NCBI GenBank assembly: GCA_943704415.1
Contig: CALSCO010002308.1
Location: 1-10,093 of the forward strand
DNA from: Parvularia atlantis
Lineage: Eukaryota > Opisthokonta > Rotosphaerida
Length of the DNA stretch: 10,093 nt
Direction of reading: 5' to 3'
Of this stretch, positions 1 through 6,981 are shown in pieces. The notes under the pieces were generated by a model. That model ran no database searches. It saw nothing but the letters and a program-made list of their open reading frames with translations, and had not been told where the DNA came from. A program made the translations under genes and the position numbers. Every line of letters begins with the position of its first letter. Positions within the stretch are counted from its first letter, which is position 1.

Positions 1-727
1 CCCCCTTCCCCTGAACGCCCTGGCCGCGCGGTAGAGCTCAGCCAGCCCATCGTCGAGGGCATGCAGCAGATGGAGAGCGAGCTGGACAAGTTGCACGAGC
101 TCAAGCTGGTCTGCGATCGTGCCGCGCAGGCCGTGCGTCACCTGCCGCGCGTGCCAGTGCCCTCCGTGCCGGCTCACGCTCGCGCCCGGCCGCAGCACGG
201 CAACCGCCTCATGTGGCTCGGCCTCGTCGGCCTGTGCGCGCAGTGGGGCCTAATGATGCGCCTGACCTGGTACGAGTACTCGTGGGACGTGATGGAGCCG
301 ATCGCGTACTTCCTCTCGTTCGGTGCGCACAAAACACGGCCAGACGCACGCGCCGTGGTCTCACACGGCCGCGCCCCGCGCGCAGGCACGGGCATCCTTG
401 GCTACATCTTCTACATCGCCACACGGTGTGCCCACGCGCGTGTACCGCGTGACTGCTGATCGCTACTTGCCCGCCCGCCTCCGCACAGCAAGGAGTACAC
501 GTTCGAGAACCTCGGCGGCGTGACGGTCACGCGGCGCCAGCGGCGCGAGTACGCCAAGCGCGGCCTCGACCTCGGCAGATACTCGGACCTGCAGCTGGTG
601 CGCATGTGGCACCGGCGCTCCGGCGCGGGGTCGCGCTCTAACGGCGGCGACGTGCGTGCGCGTGCAGTCGATCCAGCGCGCGCAGGAGCAGCTGGCGTTC
701 ATCCGCGAGCACCGCGTGCGGTGGTGA
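1..727 (+). CDS. MCU: Mitochondrial calcium uniporter pore subunit, 5' partial
   Basis: This is the pore-forming subunit of the inner-membrane channel that carries Ca2+ into the mitochondrial matrix. Proposed exons are <1-132, 196-322, 386-425, 489-597 and 668-727 (155 residues visible; stop TGA 725-727). The visible part runs: a coiled-coil stretch (about residues 20-44), TM1 (about 48-68), the pore signature WDVMEP (residues 74-79, the DIME motif with Val for Ile; acidic D75 and E78 form the selectivity filter), a short TM2 starting at TGILGYIFY, and a charged matrix C-terminal coiled coil. The N-terminal matrix domain and transit peptide lie outside the window; the frame is open to base 1, although an exon boundary near base 41 is possible. 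Introns 1-3 are each exactly 63 nt and the fourth is 70 nt. The exact 5' end of the last exon rests on phase and on a GTGCGC donor. Both pore acids are kept, so a working pore is likely rather than an MCUb-like regulator (inference). Confidence 0.93.
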
Positions 728-815
728 GCGCCGTGAGCAAGGCTGTGTGGTCTGGGTCAGGACCAGGCAGGTCAGGCAAGTGGTCGCGACGATTCTCAGC
801 CACCGCAATCCCGGT
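728..815. other. Short intergenic spacer, MCU to mS25-like gene
   Basis: These 88 nt separate the MCU stop from the preferred start of the next gene on the same strand. They must hold the MCU 3' end signals and the promoter and leader of the mS25-like gene. An in-frame upstream ATG at 747 could extend the next protein by 23 residues. I see no TATA-like or poly(A) motif I would trust. Confidence 0.5.
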
Positions 816-1372
816 ATGGCCGCGAAAGGGAAGCTTATTGGCGTCTCGGCGCGCCGCGTCCAGGTGCGGCTGGCCTGCCCGCGCGTGCCGTGTGCGCCGG
901 GCCGACAGACAGCGCAGGCCGCGTGGGACTGGGCCGCGCGCCTGGCCGAGGGGCCCGGCGCGTTCGCGCTGCGGCCAGAGGTGACCGCGGTGCAGGTCGT
1001 GACCGGGCGCAAGGGCCCGGGCCTGGCGGGCGCGCGGTGCGACCGCCTGCTGAGGGCGCGGCGCGCCTGAGACTGCGCGGCGCCAGGCACTTTACGCGGC
1101 AGGAGTTTGCGCGCCTGCGGCTGAAGAACCCCAACGTGGCCATCACGCACAGCCCCGCACCCAAGGACAACGAGGCGCAGGCGCGACTGACGGTGCAGCT
1201 CGGTGCGCGTGCCCTGCGCTTGCCGCTGCTGCCGCTGCTGAAGAGCTTAGGGGCCGCAGCCGGGACGGTGCCGCGCGAGTTTGACCTGTTCAACCTGAGC
1301 AAGGAGGAGATCGTGCAGCTGCTGCAGCGCGAGTTTGCTGCGCCCGCCTCGGCCACGCCCGCACGGCAGTGA
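816..1372 (+). CDS. MRPS25: L51/S25/CI-B8-domain protein, likely mitochondrial ribosomal protein mS25
   Basis: Proposed exons are 816-863, 918-1036, 1087-1202 and 1260-1372 (131 residues, stop TGA). The joined protein starts MAAKGKLIGVSARRVQ and has the family core GARHFTRQEFARLRLKNPNV (about residues 71-90), split by the intron at 1037-1086. It then has a short linker and a C-terminal helix, LSKEEIVQLLQREF. The small thioredoxin-like L51/S25/CI-B8 fold is shared by mitoribosomal proteins mS25 and mL43 and by complex I subunit NDUFA2. The N-terminal KG...RR pattern followed by a G-AR-F...NP block is most like mS25, a structural protein of the mitochondrial small ribosomal subunit. No cysteine pair for redox chemistry is seen. 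The intron at 1037-1086 is needed to restore the frame and joins the family block exactly. The start could instead be the in-frame ATG at 747; 816 is preferred because it matches the usual short N-terminus of the family. Confidence 0.75.
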
Positions 1373-1431
1373 GCGCGGTTCTACGTACATCTGGACATCA
1401 GCACGCACGCACACACACACACACACACAAA
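1373..1431. other. Convergent intergenic region between mS25-like gene and COQ7
   Basis: Two stop codons facing each other (TGA at 1370-1372 on +, TAG at 1434-1432 on -) are separated by 59 nt. The 3' untranslated regions of the two transcripts must therefore overlap or be extremely short. About a third of the spacer is a CA/TG microsatellite, which gives CA-rich RNA on one strand and UG-rich RNA on the other. Confidence 0.6.
1410..1429. repeat. (CA)10 microsatellite
   Basis: Ten perfect CA units, preceded by two CACG units at 1402-1409, lie between the convergent stop codons. On the COQ7 strand the tract reads as UG repeats just after the stop codon. It stands out from the GC-rich background and is probably length-polymorphic. 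Confidence 0.95.
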
Positions 1432-2326
1432 CTACACGCGCGTCGCAACCCAGATGGCCACGCGGCACCCGGCCTGGATCACGCCGTTGAGCAGGTCGTA
1501 CGCCGGCGCCCGCCGCGCGCCCTGATCGACGGCCTCGTCCAGGTGGCCCAGCTCGTCGTCGCGGAACTGGCGGATGTGCTCGCGCACCTCAGCCAGCTTG
1601 TTCTGCGTCGCGCGTCAAATAAATTGCGAGTGCCGCATACACGTATGCACGTGCACGCGCCTCCTTATCGTGCTCAAGCAGCTCGCGCAGCTGGTCGTTA
1701 TAGTGCTGCCCGATCACCGTCTCGACTGCCTCGGTGCACGCCATCGCGGCCTCCCTGCAGCGCCGGAACCCGTGAGCCGCGTCATCGCGCCGGCGCGCGC
1801 CAGCGCGCACTTGCCCAGCAGCGCCGTGCTAGCGCCCAGCGCAAAGCCGGCCGCCTCCCACACCGGGTGCAGCAGCGTCGGCCGCACGCGGTACTCGGCC
1901 AGCAGGCGGTCAAACGTCTGCCGGTGGTGCTTCTCCTGGCGGCGCGATCGCGCGGTCGGCAGGCACGACCGCGCCCGGTGGCAGCGCACGTGCCTGCTCC
2001 CACATGTGCTTGATGACGGGCCCGCTCTCGCTCCGCCCGAGCACGTACATCTGGCCCTGCGCGCGACGGCGCGTCAGGGGCGGGGCCGGATGCGCGTGAA
2101 CGCGCGCCGCGCCTCGTATATCTTGTCGGCGCCGATCTCGCCGGCGTGGTCGACGCGCAGCATCGCCGCGAGCATCGCGTGCTCGCGCGGCGTCAGCGCC
2201 TCCCCTGCCCGGCGCGCAGGACCGCTCAGCCACGGCCCCGGCGCGGCGCAGCAGCTCGAGCGTACACTTGCGCGCGGCAGTTGTCGACAGCGATCGGCGC
2301 AGCAGGTGTCTACCGCCACTCAGCAT
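1432..2326 (-). CDS. COQ7: 5-demethoxyubiquinone hydroxylase COQ7, mitochondrial
   Basis: COQ7 is the di-iron monooxygenase of the ubiquinone-making complex on the matrix face of the inner membrane; it hydroxylates demethoxyubiquinone in the penultimate step. Exons in transcript order are 2326-2266, 2204-2113, 2056-1994, 1935-1811, 1754-1661 and 1602-1432 (201 residues, stop TAG). Residues 1-20 are Arg/Ser-rich with no acidic residue, a good matrix-targeting peptide. The core starts at [20 protein letters not shown]. Predicted iron ligands are all present: E43, E73, H76 (E-x-x-H in EKHH), E125 and E162/H165 (ELGH). The protein ends with the family's QAGCRVAIW block. Three of the five introns (1936-1993, 1603-1660, 2057-2112) need a GC donor; no GT donor of the right phase exists beside those junctions except a 40-nt alternative for 1603-1660. 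The start codon lies 24 nt from the divergent PARP start. Identity is very secure; the first intron boundaries are slightly less so. Confidence 0.97.
1603..1660 (-). other. GC-AG intron in COQ7 (intron 5)
   Basis: The donor reads GAG|GCGCGT and the acceptor GACGCAG, 58 nt, phase 0. Joining the exons places DKE directly before NKLAEV, as expected for the COQ7 loop before the second E-x-x-H motif. A GT donor in phase (GTGTAT) would leave a 40-nt intron and add seven residues, so the GC donor is preferred. Confidence 0.75.
1936..1993 (-). other. GC-AG intron in COQ7 (intron 3)
   Basis: The donor reads CAG|GCACGT and the acceptor CGCCAG, 58 nt, phase 0. The junction joins MWEQ to EKHHRQTFD, the invariant first E-x-x-H iron-binding segment. 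The nearby GTGCGC would shift the frame, so it cannot be the donor with this acceptor. Confidence 0.87.
2057..2112 (-). other. GC-AG intron in COQ7 (intron 2)
   Basis: The donor reads GAG|GCGCGG and the acceptor GCGCAG, 56 nt, phase 0. It joins DKIYE to GQMYVLG, a continuous block in the COQ7 family. The only GT within reach of the donor is in the wrong phase. The intron carries a stop in the reading frame, and a CTGAC that could serve as branch site. Confidence 0.88.
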
Positions 2327-2350
2327 TCGTTCGTTGGTACCCGTAAACTG
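2327..2350. promoter_or_regulatory. 24-nt gap between divergent start codons of COQ7 and PARP
   Basis: Only 24 nt separate the COQ7 ATG (2326-2324 on -) from the PARP ATG (2351-2353 on +). Unless one gene has an unseen upstream exon, transcription must start inside the opposite gene or within this gap, so the two leaders overlap or are almost absent. The stretch is less GC-rich than its surroundings. No TATA box is visible. Calling it a bidirectional promoter is inference. Confidence 0.5.
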
Positions 2351-5300
2351 ATGGACGACTGTAAGTACCTAGTCGAGTACTCCAAGGTTCAGCGCGCTGC
2401 TGCCGCCGCCGCCCGCGCTCACGCGCCGCGCTCGCAGTCCGGGCGGGCGGCATGCCGCAGCTGCCGCATGAACATCGACAAGGACGAACTGCGCCTGGCA
2501 CAGCTTGTCGAGTCGACCAAGTTTGACGGGCTCATGACACAGGTGCGGGCGCGCAGACGCACGGCGGGAGTGCACGTCGCTGACGGCCTGCGCGCGGCGG
2601 TGGCGGCGGTGGCGGCGGTGGCGGCTTCGCAGTGGTACCACTTCCGCTGCTTCTTCACGCGCAAATTCAAGGATCTCAACGCGCCCGAGGAGATCAAGGG
2701 CTTCAGCTCGATCCGGTGCGTGGCGCAGCAGCACCGGACCGGTCTGACGAAGCGCCCGTCGCAGCTGGGAGGACCAGGAGCGCATCCGCGAGAAGTTTGG
2801 CGGCAGTAAGGGCCCGACGGCCTTCACGGCGCCCGTGCTGTCGTCGCCTGCCGCACCCGCCGCGCCCGCCGCACCTGCGCCCGCCGCACCTGCCCCCGCG
2901 CCAGCTGCCAAGGGCGGTCGCGGCAAGGTGCGCGCGCCCCTGACGCGTCGCGTCGCACGCGCCTGAGCCGTCCGACCCCTTCACGCAGCGCAAGAAGGCC
3001 GGTGACGATGCACCCGCAGCCGAGGCCGCCCCGGCCGCGCCGGCCGCGCCCGCCCCAGAGCCAGAGACCGGCTCGAAGCGGCGCCGCAAGACGGGCAAGG
3101 GCCCTGCCGAGCCGGCGGCAGCGGCAGCGCCCGCGGTGGTCCCGATGGACGCGACGCCGGCGCTGTCGGTTGAGGAGAAGGCCGCGGCAGCACACCGTGA
3201 GGCGATGCGCGTGCAGAACGAGAAGCTGTGGAAGACCAAGGTGCCGTGACGTGACGTGCCGCGCGCGCCTGCAAGCAGCCCGACTCAGCTGCCGGGCACG
3301 CAGGACGCGCTCAAAGACGCCCTATCGTCGCTCACCGGTCCGAAGCGCAAGGCCGTGCTACAGGCGCTGTTTGACGCGAACAAGTTGCGCAACCGCGCGC
3401 CGCGATGCCCACACGCACGCTCACTGCGCGCCCGCCGTCCTGCGTCGCAGGGTTGCGTTCAGCCACACGACCGAGTCGGACATGATGGACGTTGCCGCCG
3501 ACATCCTCACGTTTGGTGTGACGTCGGTGGTGCGCTCAGGGGTGTGCCGGTCGGTCGCAAGTCTGCCTACCCGCGGGCGCGCGCGCTCAGTGCTCCGACT
3601 GCGGCAAGTCGCGCCTGATCGCGCACTCGAACCGGTACGCGTGCCCGGTCACGACCGAGTGGGCGCGCTGCATGTACGAGACGACGACGGTGCGCGCCGC
3701 GCCGCGTGCCGACGTGCCTCACGCGCGCATGCCAGCCCACGTTCTCCAAGCCGACCATCCCCGACAACCTGGCCGAGTTCATGCCCGACTACAAGTACAA
3801 GCCGTCTGGTGAGCGCGTGTTCATGGCTGCGCCGTCGGTGGGCCGCGATCAGCCCAGTACCCATGCCCGGGCTGATCGCGTGCGCCTCGCAGACGGCGTC
3901 GTCCGCAACGGCGACCAGGGTGCCCGAGGCGAGCATCACCAACAAGCGCTTCTCGGTCGCCGGCTCGCTCTTCACGGACGCGACGCAGTACGCAGAGCTG
4001 CAGAGGTGCGCCAGTGGCTGCCCCCGGGCGCGCTTGGCAGGCGTGTGTCTGACGCGTACGGGACGCGCAGTAAGCTGGGCACGGTGCGCTCGCAAGTGCT
4101 CAAGACGATCAAGGGCGACATCGACTACGTCCTCGTCAAGAAGGACGAATTCAACACGGCCGACACGCGCATCCGCTCCGCGACGCGCAACGGCGTGGCC
4201 GTGCTCGACGTCGGTGTGTGCCCGCCACAACGACGCGCATCGCGTGCTCACGCCCGCGCAGCCTTTCTGCTTGACGTGCAGAGGCGCGACCGCAAGATCG
4301 AGGACTACATCCTGCAGAAGGGCACGGGCAAGGTGATCGAAGAGGAGGAGCCGGTGCGTCTGGCGCGCCGCCGCCGCCGGCCTCGTCCTCCCACGCGCGC
4401 ATCGCCACAGAAGTCCAAAGCGCTCGAGAAGACCGTGCCCAACATCAAGAAGGTGCAGGTGGTGGGGCGCGCCGCCGTGGAGCCGTGCGTGGCCCGCGCG
4501 TCAGCTCGTGCGCGTGCGTGACCGCGGGTGCGTGCACAGCGAGTCGGGCCTCGAGAGCTCGGGGCACGTGCTTGAGCACGCCGGCGCCGTCTGGAACGCC
4601 GTGCTCGCGAGCACGGACATCGTCACGGTGCGCGCAGCAAACGTGACGCGGGCACGACAGGTCGCTCACACCGCGTGCACGCACAGGGCCGCAACTCGTT
4701 CTACAAGCTCCAGATCATCGAGGCCAACAACAAGTCCGGCCACTGGCTCTTCCGTGCGTGGGGCCGCACCGGCACGGACGTGGGTGGCACCAAGCTCGAA
4801 TGCTGTGGGAGCAAGGAGAGCGCCATGTCTGGTACGCGCCGGGCCTGCGCTCCGTCGTCGCTGCGCCGCTGAGGGGCGCGTGCGTGGGGCAGAGTTTGAG
4901 CGGCTGTTTCACGAGAAGACCAACAACCGCTGGGCCGACCGGCGCAGTTTTGTCAAGCACCCCAAGTTTATGCTCCTGCAGGACATCGACTACGGCGAGG
5001 AGACGCTGCAAAGCAAGAAGCCGGCGGTCACGAGCGGCTCCAAGGCGCGGGTGCGAGTGCGCTGAGCGGCACGGCGCCGACTGACCGCGGGCTCGACGTC
5101 GGCGCAGACCACGCTGCCGCCGCAGGTGCAGGACCTGCTCAGCCTGATCTTCGACATCGACAACTACAAAGCCGTGCGTGGTGCCACCGCGGCCGCGCGC
5201 CTCGCACGCACGCTCACACGTCTCGCCGCCAGACGATGGTGCGCTTGGATCGCCGGGTCGGCGTTGGCGACTGACCGCGCTGGCATTGTGCGTGTGGCAG

Positions 5301-6930
5301 CTCGAGATGGAGATCGACCTCAACAAGATGCCACTCGGCAAACTGTCCAAGCGCCAGCTGACGGAGGCGTACCAGGTCCTGACGGAGCTGCAGAACCTGA
5401 TCAACGAGCCGGACAGCACACGCAAGCAGGCGCAGATCATCGCCGGTGCGCCGGCTTTGGCGCGCCCGCCTGCGCGCCCGTGTGCTAAGCGACGGGCGTG
5501 CTAGCAACCAACAAGTTCTTCACGATCGTGCCGCACGACTTTGGGATGAACAAGCCGCCGCTGATCGACAACAAGGAAGTGCGCCGCGACCGCACCGCCG
5601 GCGCGGATCGCGCGGCTCACTGCGACGCGCACTGCCAGATCCTCGGCAAGAAGATCGAGCTGGTGCAGACCCTGCTCGACATCGAGATCGCCACCAAGCT
5701 CATGGAGACGACGGCCGAGGAGGCCGCCGAGGACCCGATGGACGTGCACTACAAGAAGCTGCACACGACGATCGCGGTGCGTGCGCGCTAGCACGCATGC
5801 CGCCGCTTACCGCGCTCCGCAGCCGATTGACCCGAGCTCCGAGGAGTTCAAGATGATCGACAAGTACGTCAAGAACACGCACGCGGCCACCCACGCGAGC
5901 GTACGTGCCGCTCCCGTGCGGTGACGCTGTGCCGCTCACCGCTGCGCGCCACACACGCGCAAACAGTACAAGCTCAACATCAAGAACATGTACAAGATCG
6001 ACCGCGAGGGCGAGGCCGACCGCTTCCAGCCGTTTGCCAAGTGCGCGCGTGGCTTCCGCCTTGCCACGCGCGGCTCACGGGCCCCACGCACCGGCAGGCT
6101 GCACAACCACCAGCTGCTCTGGCACGGCTCGCGCCTGTCCAACTGGGTTGGCATCCTGTCGCAGGGCGTGCGTTCACGGACGGCGCGCTGGCGGCGGCTG
6201 CGCAGCGGCTGACGCACGGGCGGTGTAGCTGCGCATCGCCCCGCCCGAGGCGCCCGTCACGGGCTACATGTTTGGTGCGCCGGCCCAGCGGCCCGGCCCG
6301 GTGGCGTGGTGCACTGACTGCACCTCGTAAGGCAAGGGCGTGTACTTTGCCGACATGGTGAGCAAGTCGGCCAACTACTGCTTCACGAACCAGACCAAGC
6401 CGACGGGCATCATGATGCTGTCGGACGTGGCGCTCGGCAACATGTGCGTCCGCTGCGGCGCACTGCGGCCACGCAACTTATGCAGCGCGTGCAGGTACGA
6501 GCTGACCAACTCGCAGTACATGGACAAGGCGCCCGTGGGCTTCCACAGCACCAAGGGCTGCGGCAAGACGGCGCCGACGTCGGTGCGTGCAGTCAGCGCC
6601 CGCGCCGTGATCGCCCTGCTCACGCCAAGCGCGTGTAGTTTGAGATGATGGGCGACGTCAAGGTGCCCAACGGCCCGCACGGCCCGTCGCCGACCAAGAA
6701 CAGCTCGCTGCTCTACAACGAATTTATCGTGCGTGCCTTAGAGGGGGCGGGCCGAGGCCGGAGGACGTGACCGATGGCGCGCGCGCGTGTGCAGGTCTAC
6801 GACGTTGCGCAGATCAACGTCAAGTACCTGCTGGTGCTCGACTTCCAGTGCGCAGCCGCGGTGCACGGTGCAGGGCGGGCAGAGCTGACACAGGCACACG
6901 CGCGCACGCGCGCACAGGTACCGCTACTAA
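2351..6930 (+). CDS. PARP1: Poly(ADP-ribose) polymerase, PARP1 type with one N-terminal zinc finger
   Basis: PARP1 is a nuclear DNA-break sensor that uses NAD+ to build poly(ADP-ribose) on itself and other proteins. Exons: 2351-2386, 2438-2542, 2633-2715, 2765-2927, 2989-3240, 3304-3383, 3451-3529, 3591-3689, 3736-3837, 3893-4005, 4071-4213, 4262-4353, 4411-4484, 4540-4627, 4687-4831, 4893-5050, 5108-5173, 5233-5238, 5301-5445, 5505-5578, 5639-5776, 5823-5900, 5967-6040, 6098-6167, 6229-6274, 6332-6443, 6495-6582, 6639-6728, 6795-6847, 6918-6930 (954 residues). Domains: zf-PARP about 5-85 (C18, C21, H50, C53; Zn1-like); Ala/Pro linker about 90-190 with basic KRRRKTGK, a likely nuclear signal; PADR1/Zn3 about 205-300 (C267, C270, C284, C293); BRCT about 343-440; WGR about 470-585 (WGR 528-530); helical regulatory domain about 605-745; ADP-ribosyltransferase to the end with H807, Y841 and E931, the complete H-Y-E triad. 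The second zinc finger of animal and plant PARP1 is absent. Least certain: acceptor 2988 (2967 also fits), donor 5051 (5057 or a GC donor at 5042-5045 also fit), and the microexon. Confidence 0.96.
2594..2624 (+). repeat. Intronic 9-bp minisatellite (GCGGCGGTG), 3.4 copies
   Basis: The tract lies within the second PARP intron (2543-2632), at 90 nt the longest intron in the window. Both the unit and the intron are multiples of three and the intron has no stop in frame, so the unspliced frame stays open as Val/Ala-rich sequence. The repeat is G-rich on the coding strand. Confidence 0.9.
3844..3880 (+). other. Perfect 12-bp hairpin inside a PARP intron
   Basis: CGCGATCAGCCC at 3844-3855 is followed, after a 13-nt loop, by its exact reverse complement GGGCTGATCGCG at 3869-3880. 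The structure fills most of the 55-nt intron 3838-3892, leaving about 6 nt before it and 12 nt after it. The stem is GC-rich and should be stable in the pre-mRNA. The right arm contains CTGAT, a plausible branch-site core, so folding could hide or present it (inference). Confidence 0.9.
5233..5238 (+). other. Proposed 6-nt microexon of PARP
   Basis: Six bases, ACGATG (Thr-Met), lie between a CCAG acceptor and a GTGCGC donor. With the microexon, the flanking introns are 59 and 62 nt, typical here; without it there would be one 127-nt intron, longer than any other in the window. Phase is 0 on both sides. The two residues fall in the start of the helical regulatory domain, between DIDNYKA and LEMEIDL, where animal PARP1 has residues of matching number, including a Met. 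Both splice forms keep the frame, so skipping would just delete two residues. Confidence 0.75.
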
Positions 6931-6981
6931 GACGACGAGCGCAAGAGAGGGAGACGCGCAGTTTTCTGTCACGTTGCGCTG
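6931..6981. other. 51-nt spacer between PARP and the membrane-protein gene
   Basis: These 51 nt lie between the PARP stop TAA and the next ATG on the same strand. They must include the PARP 3' end and the next gene's promoter or leader, unless regulatory signals sit inside coding sequence or introns. A purine-rich run lies at about 6936-6955, followed by a pyrimidine-rich tract, GTTTTCTGTC (6961-6970). No recognised motif is clear. Confidence 0.5.

Noticed and set aside
747-815. Upstream in-frame ATG giving a 23-residue extension of the mS25-like protein
   Set aside because: It is possible as a targeting extension, but the start at 816 fits the family's usual N-terminus better; left as an alternative.
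1574-2809. 411-residue open frame on the + strand
   Set aside because: Its first two thirds run antisense through COQ7 and the rest joins early PARP exons with unspliced introns. Stop codons are rare at this GC content.
3002-4336. 444-residue open frame on the + strand
   Set aside because: It is mostly Arg-rich out-of-frame translation; only 3451-3529 in it matches a PARP exon in frame.
4567-4582. Inverted repeat CGTGCT / AGCACG in a PARP exon
   Set aside because: It is short, lies in conserved WGR-region coding sequence, and is explained by codon choice.
5174-5300. A single 127-nt intron in PARP
   Set aside because: It would be far longer than any other intron here and would lose two residues relative to the family; the microexon model fits better.
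4715-5440. 241-residue open frame on the - strand
   Set aside because: It is antisense to the PARP WGR and regulatory-domain exons, which match their family very well on the + strand.
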